A DNA stretch of 43,887 nt from Desulfobacteraceae bacterium (lineage in GTDB: Bacteria; Desulfobacterota; Desulfobacteria; Desulfobacterales; Desulfosalsimonadaceae). Shown here in pieces: positions 43,757 through 43,887 of the stretch. Position 1 is the stretch's first letter, and each line of letters starts with the position of its first letter. Under the pieces are notes generated by a model that was not told the DNA's origin, did not search any database, and worked only from the letters and a program-made list of their open reading frames with translations. The position numbers and the translations under genes are program-made. The stretch lies in the NCBI GenBank assembly GCA_014237465.1, contig JABZFM010000034.1, positions 1-43,887 on the forward strand. The letters run 5' to 3'.

Positions 43757-43887
43757 CTAAAACTTCGGATAAAGTCGTTTAAGTTTAATACGAGCATTTT
43801 TCGCGATAAATTGCCAATCAACTTTAGCTTGTCGGTTATTTCGATCTATATTCCACGCTGACACTTTATTACGCATTTTCTCGATAC
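43757..43887 (-). mobile_element. IS630-family transposase, C-terminal end only
   Basis: Reading inward from the window edge the frame gives IEKMRNKVSAWNIDRNNRQA, then VDWQFIAKNARIKLKRLYP and a stop at 43757. WQFxxxxARIKLKRLYP is the typical C-terminus of IS630 transposases. The rest lies beyond the window, so whether the gene is intact is unknown. Terminal repeats were not identified. Confidence 0.8.

Noticed and set aside
43524-43760. 78-codon plus-strand frame at the window end
   Set aside because: It overlaps the IS630 flank and a dispersed repeat, its second half resembles non-coding sequence, and no ribosome binding site is seen.
1-43887. CRISPR arrays, tRNA and rRNA genes, or a toxin-antitoxin or defence island
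   Set aside because: No regularly spaced direct repeats, cloverleaf-like sequence, or recognisable defence protein domains were found by reading.

Overview
The window reads as chromosome of an anaerobic, signalling-rich member of the Desulfobacterota, most like the Desulfobacterales. This is an inference from gene content and moderately low GC (low 40s percent by eye), not from a marker gene. Supporting content: a type III glutamine synthetase behind a near-perfect sigma-54 promoter, a TatT/TatP-type TRAP pair, dCache sensor kinases with C-terminal receiver domains, HD-GYP and GGDEF proteins, a RuBisCO-like protein, a NifU-like scaffold and an ISNCY-type transposase. No rRNA, tRNA or CRISPR array was seen.

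Layout. 1-3.5 kb: a doubtful secreted-protein fragment, a frameshifted ISNCY transposase, a lipoprotein with a good terminator and a beta-helix fragment. 3.7-6.8 kb: a large dCache-GAF-HD-GYP protein. 6.9-9.4 kb (minus): amidohydrolase, membrane-anchored nitrilase-fold hydrolase and a DUF362/ferredoxin gene that has lost its middle. 9.5-12.8 kb: a palindromic repeat, a DAO-type flavoprotein divergent from a BetI/TetR-type regulator with a dyad between them, a 34-residue ORF and TatD. 13-16.5 kb: a DUF748 envelope protein and a small secreted protein. 17-22.3 kb: a diguanylate cyclase with a sigma-54 promoter, tandem Usp protein, M28 peptidase, two lipoproteins and a Cse60-like small protein. 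22.5-26.7 kb: a collapsed hybrid kinase, alpha/beta hydrolase, a frameshifted exported protein, two inverted-repeat elements, shikimate kinase, a NifU-like protein and a small ORF. 27.3-31.5 kb: a second collapsed sensor kinase, then glnN. 31.5-36 kb: TRAP T and P components without a permease, repeat-rich debris, and three small membrane-protein genes, the last resembling a stranded integron cassette. 36-41.2 kb (minus): FGGY kinase, a remnant FAD dehydrogenase, an MtnX-like phosphatase, a RuBisCO-like protein and a geranylgeranyl-reductase-type flavoprotein. 41.2-43.9 kb: a DUF3786 remnant, a DUF4388 protein, repeats, and the C-terminus of an IS630 transposase running off the window.

Two things stand out. 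First, the kinase / FAD dehydrogenase / HAD phosphatase / RuBisCO-like cluster looks like a compact phosphosugar or thiosugar pathway whose substrate cannot be read from sequence. Second, at least four separate genes (DUF362-ferredoxin, two sensor kinases, the FAD dehydrogenase) keep recognisable start and end segments but lack the middle, and two others carry homopolymer frameshifts. This is either a real deletion-prone genome or an assembly and sequencing artefact, and read mapping would decide which.
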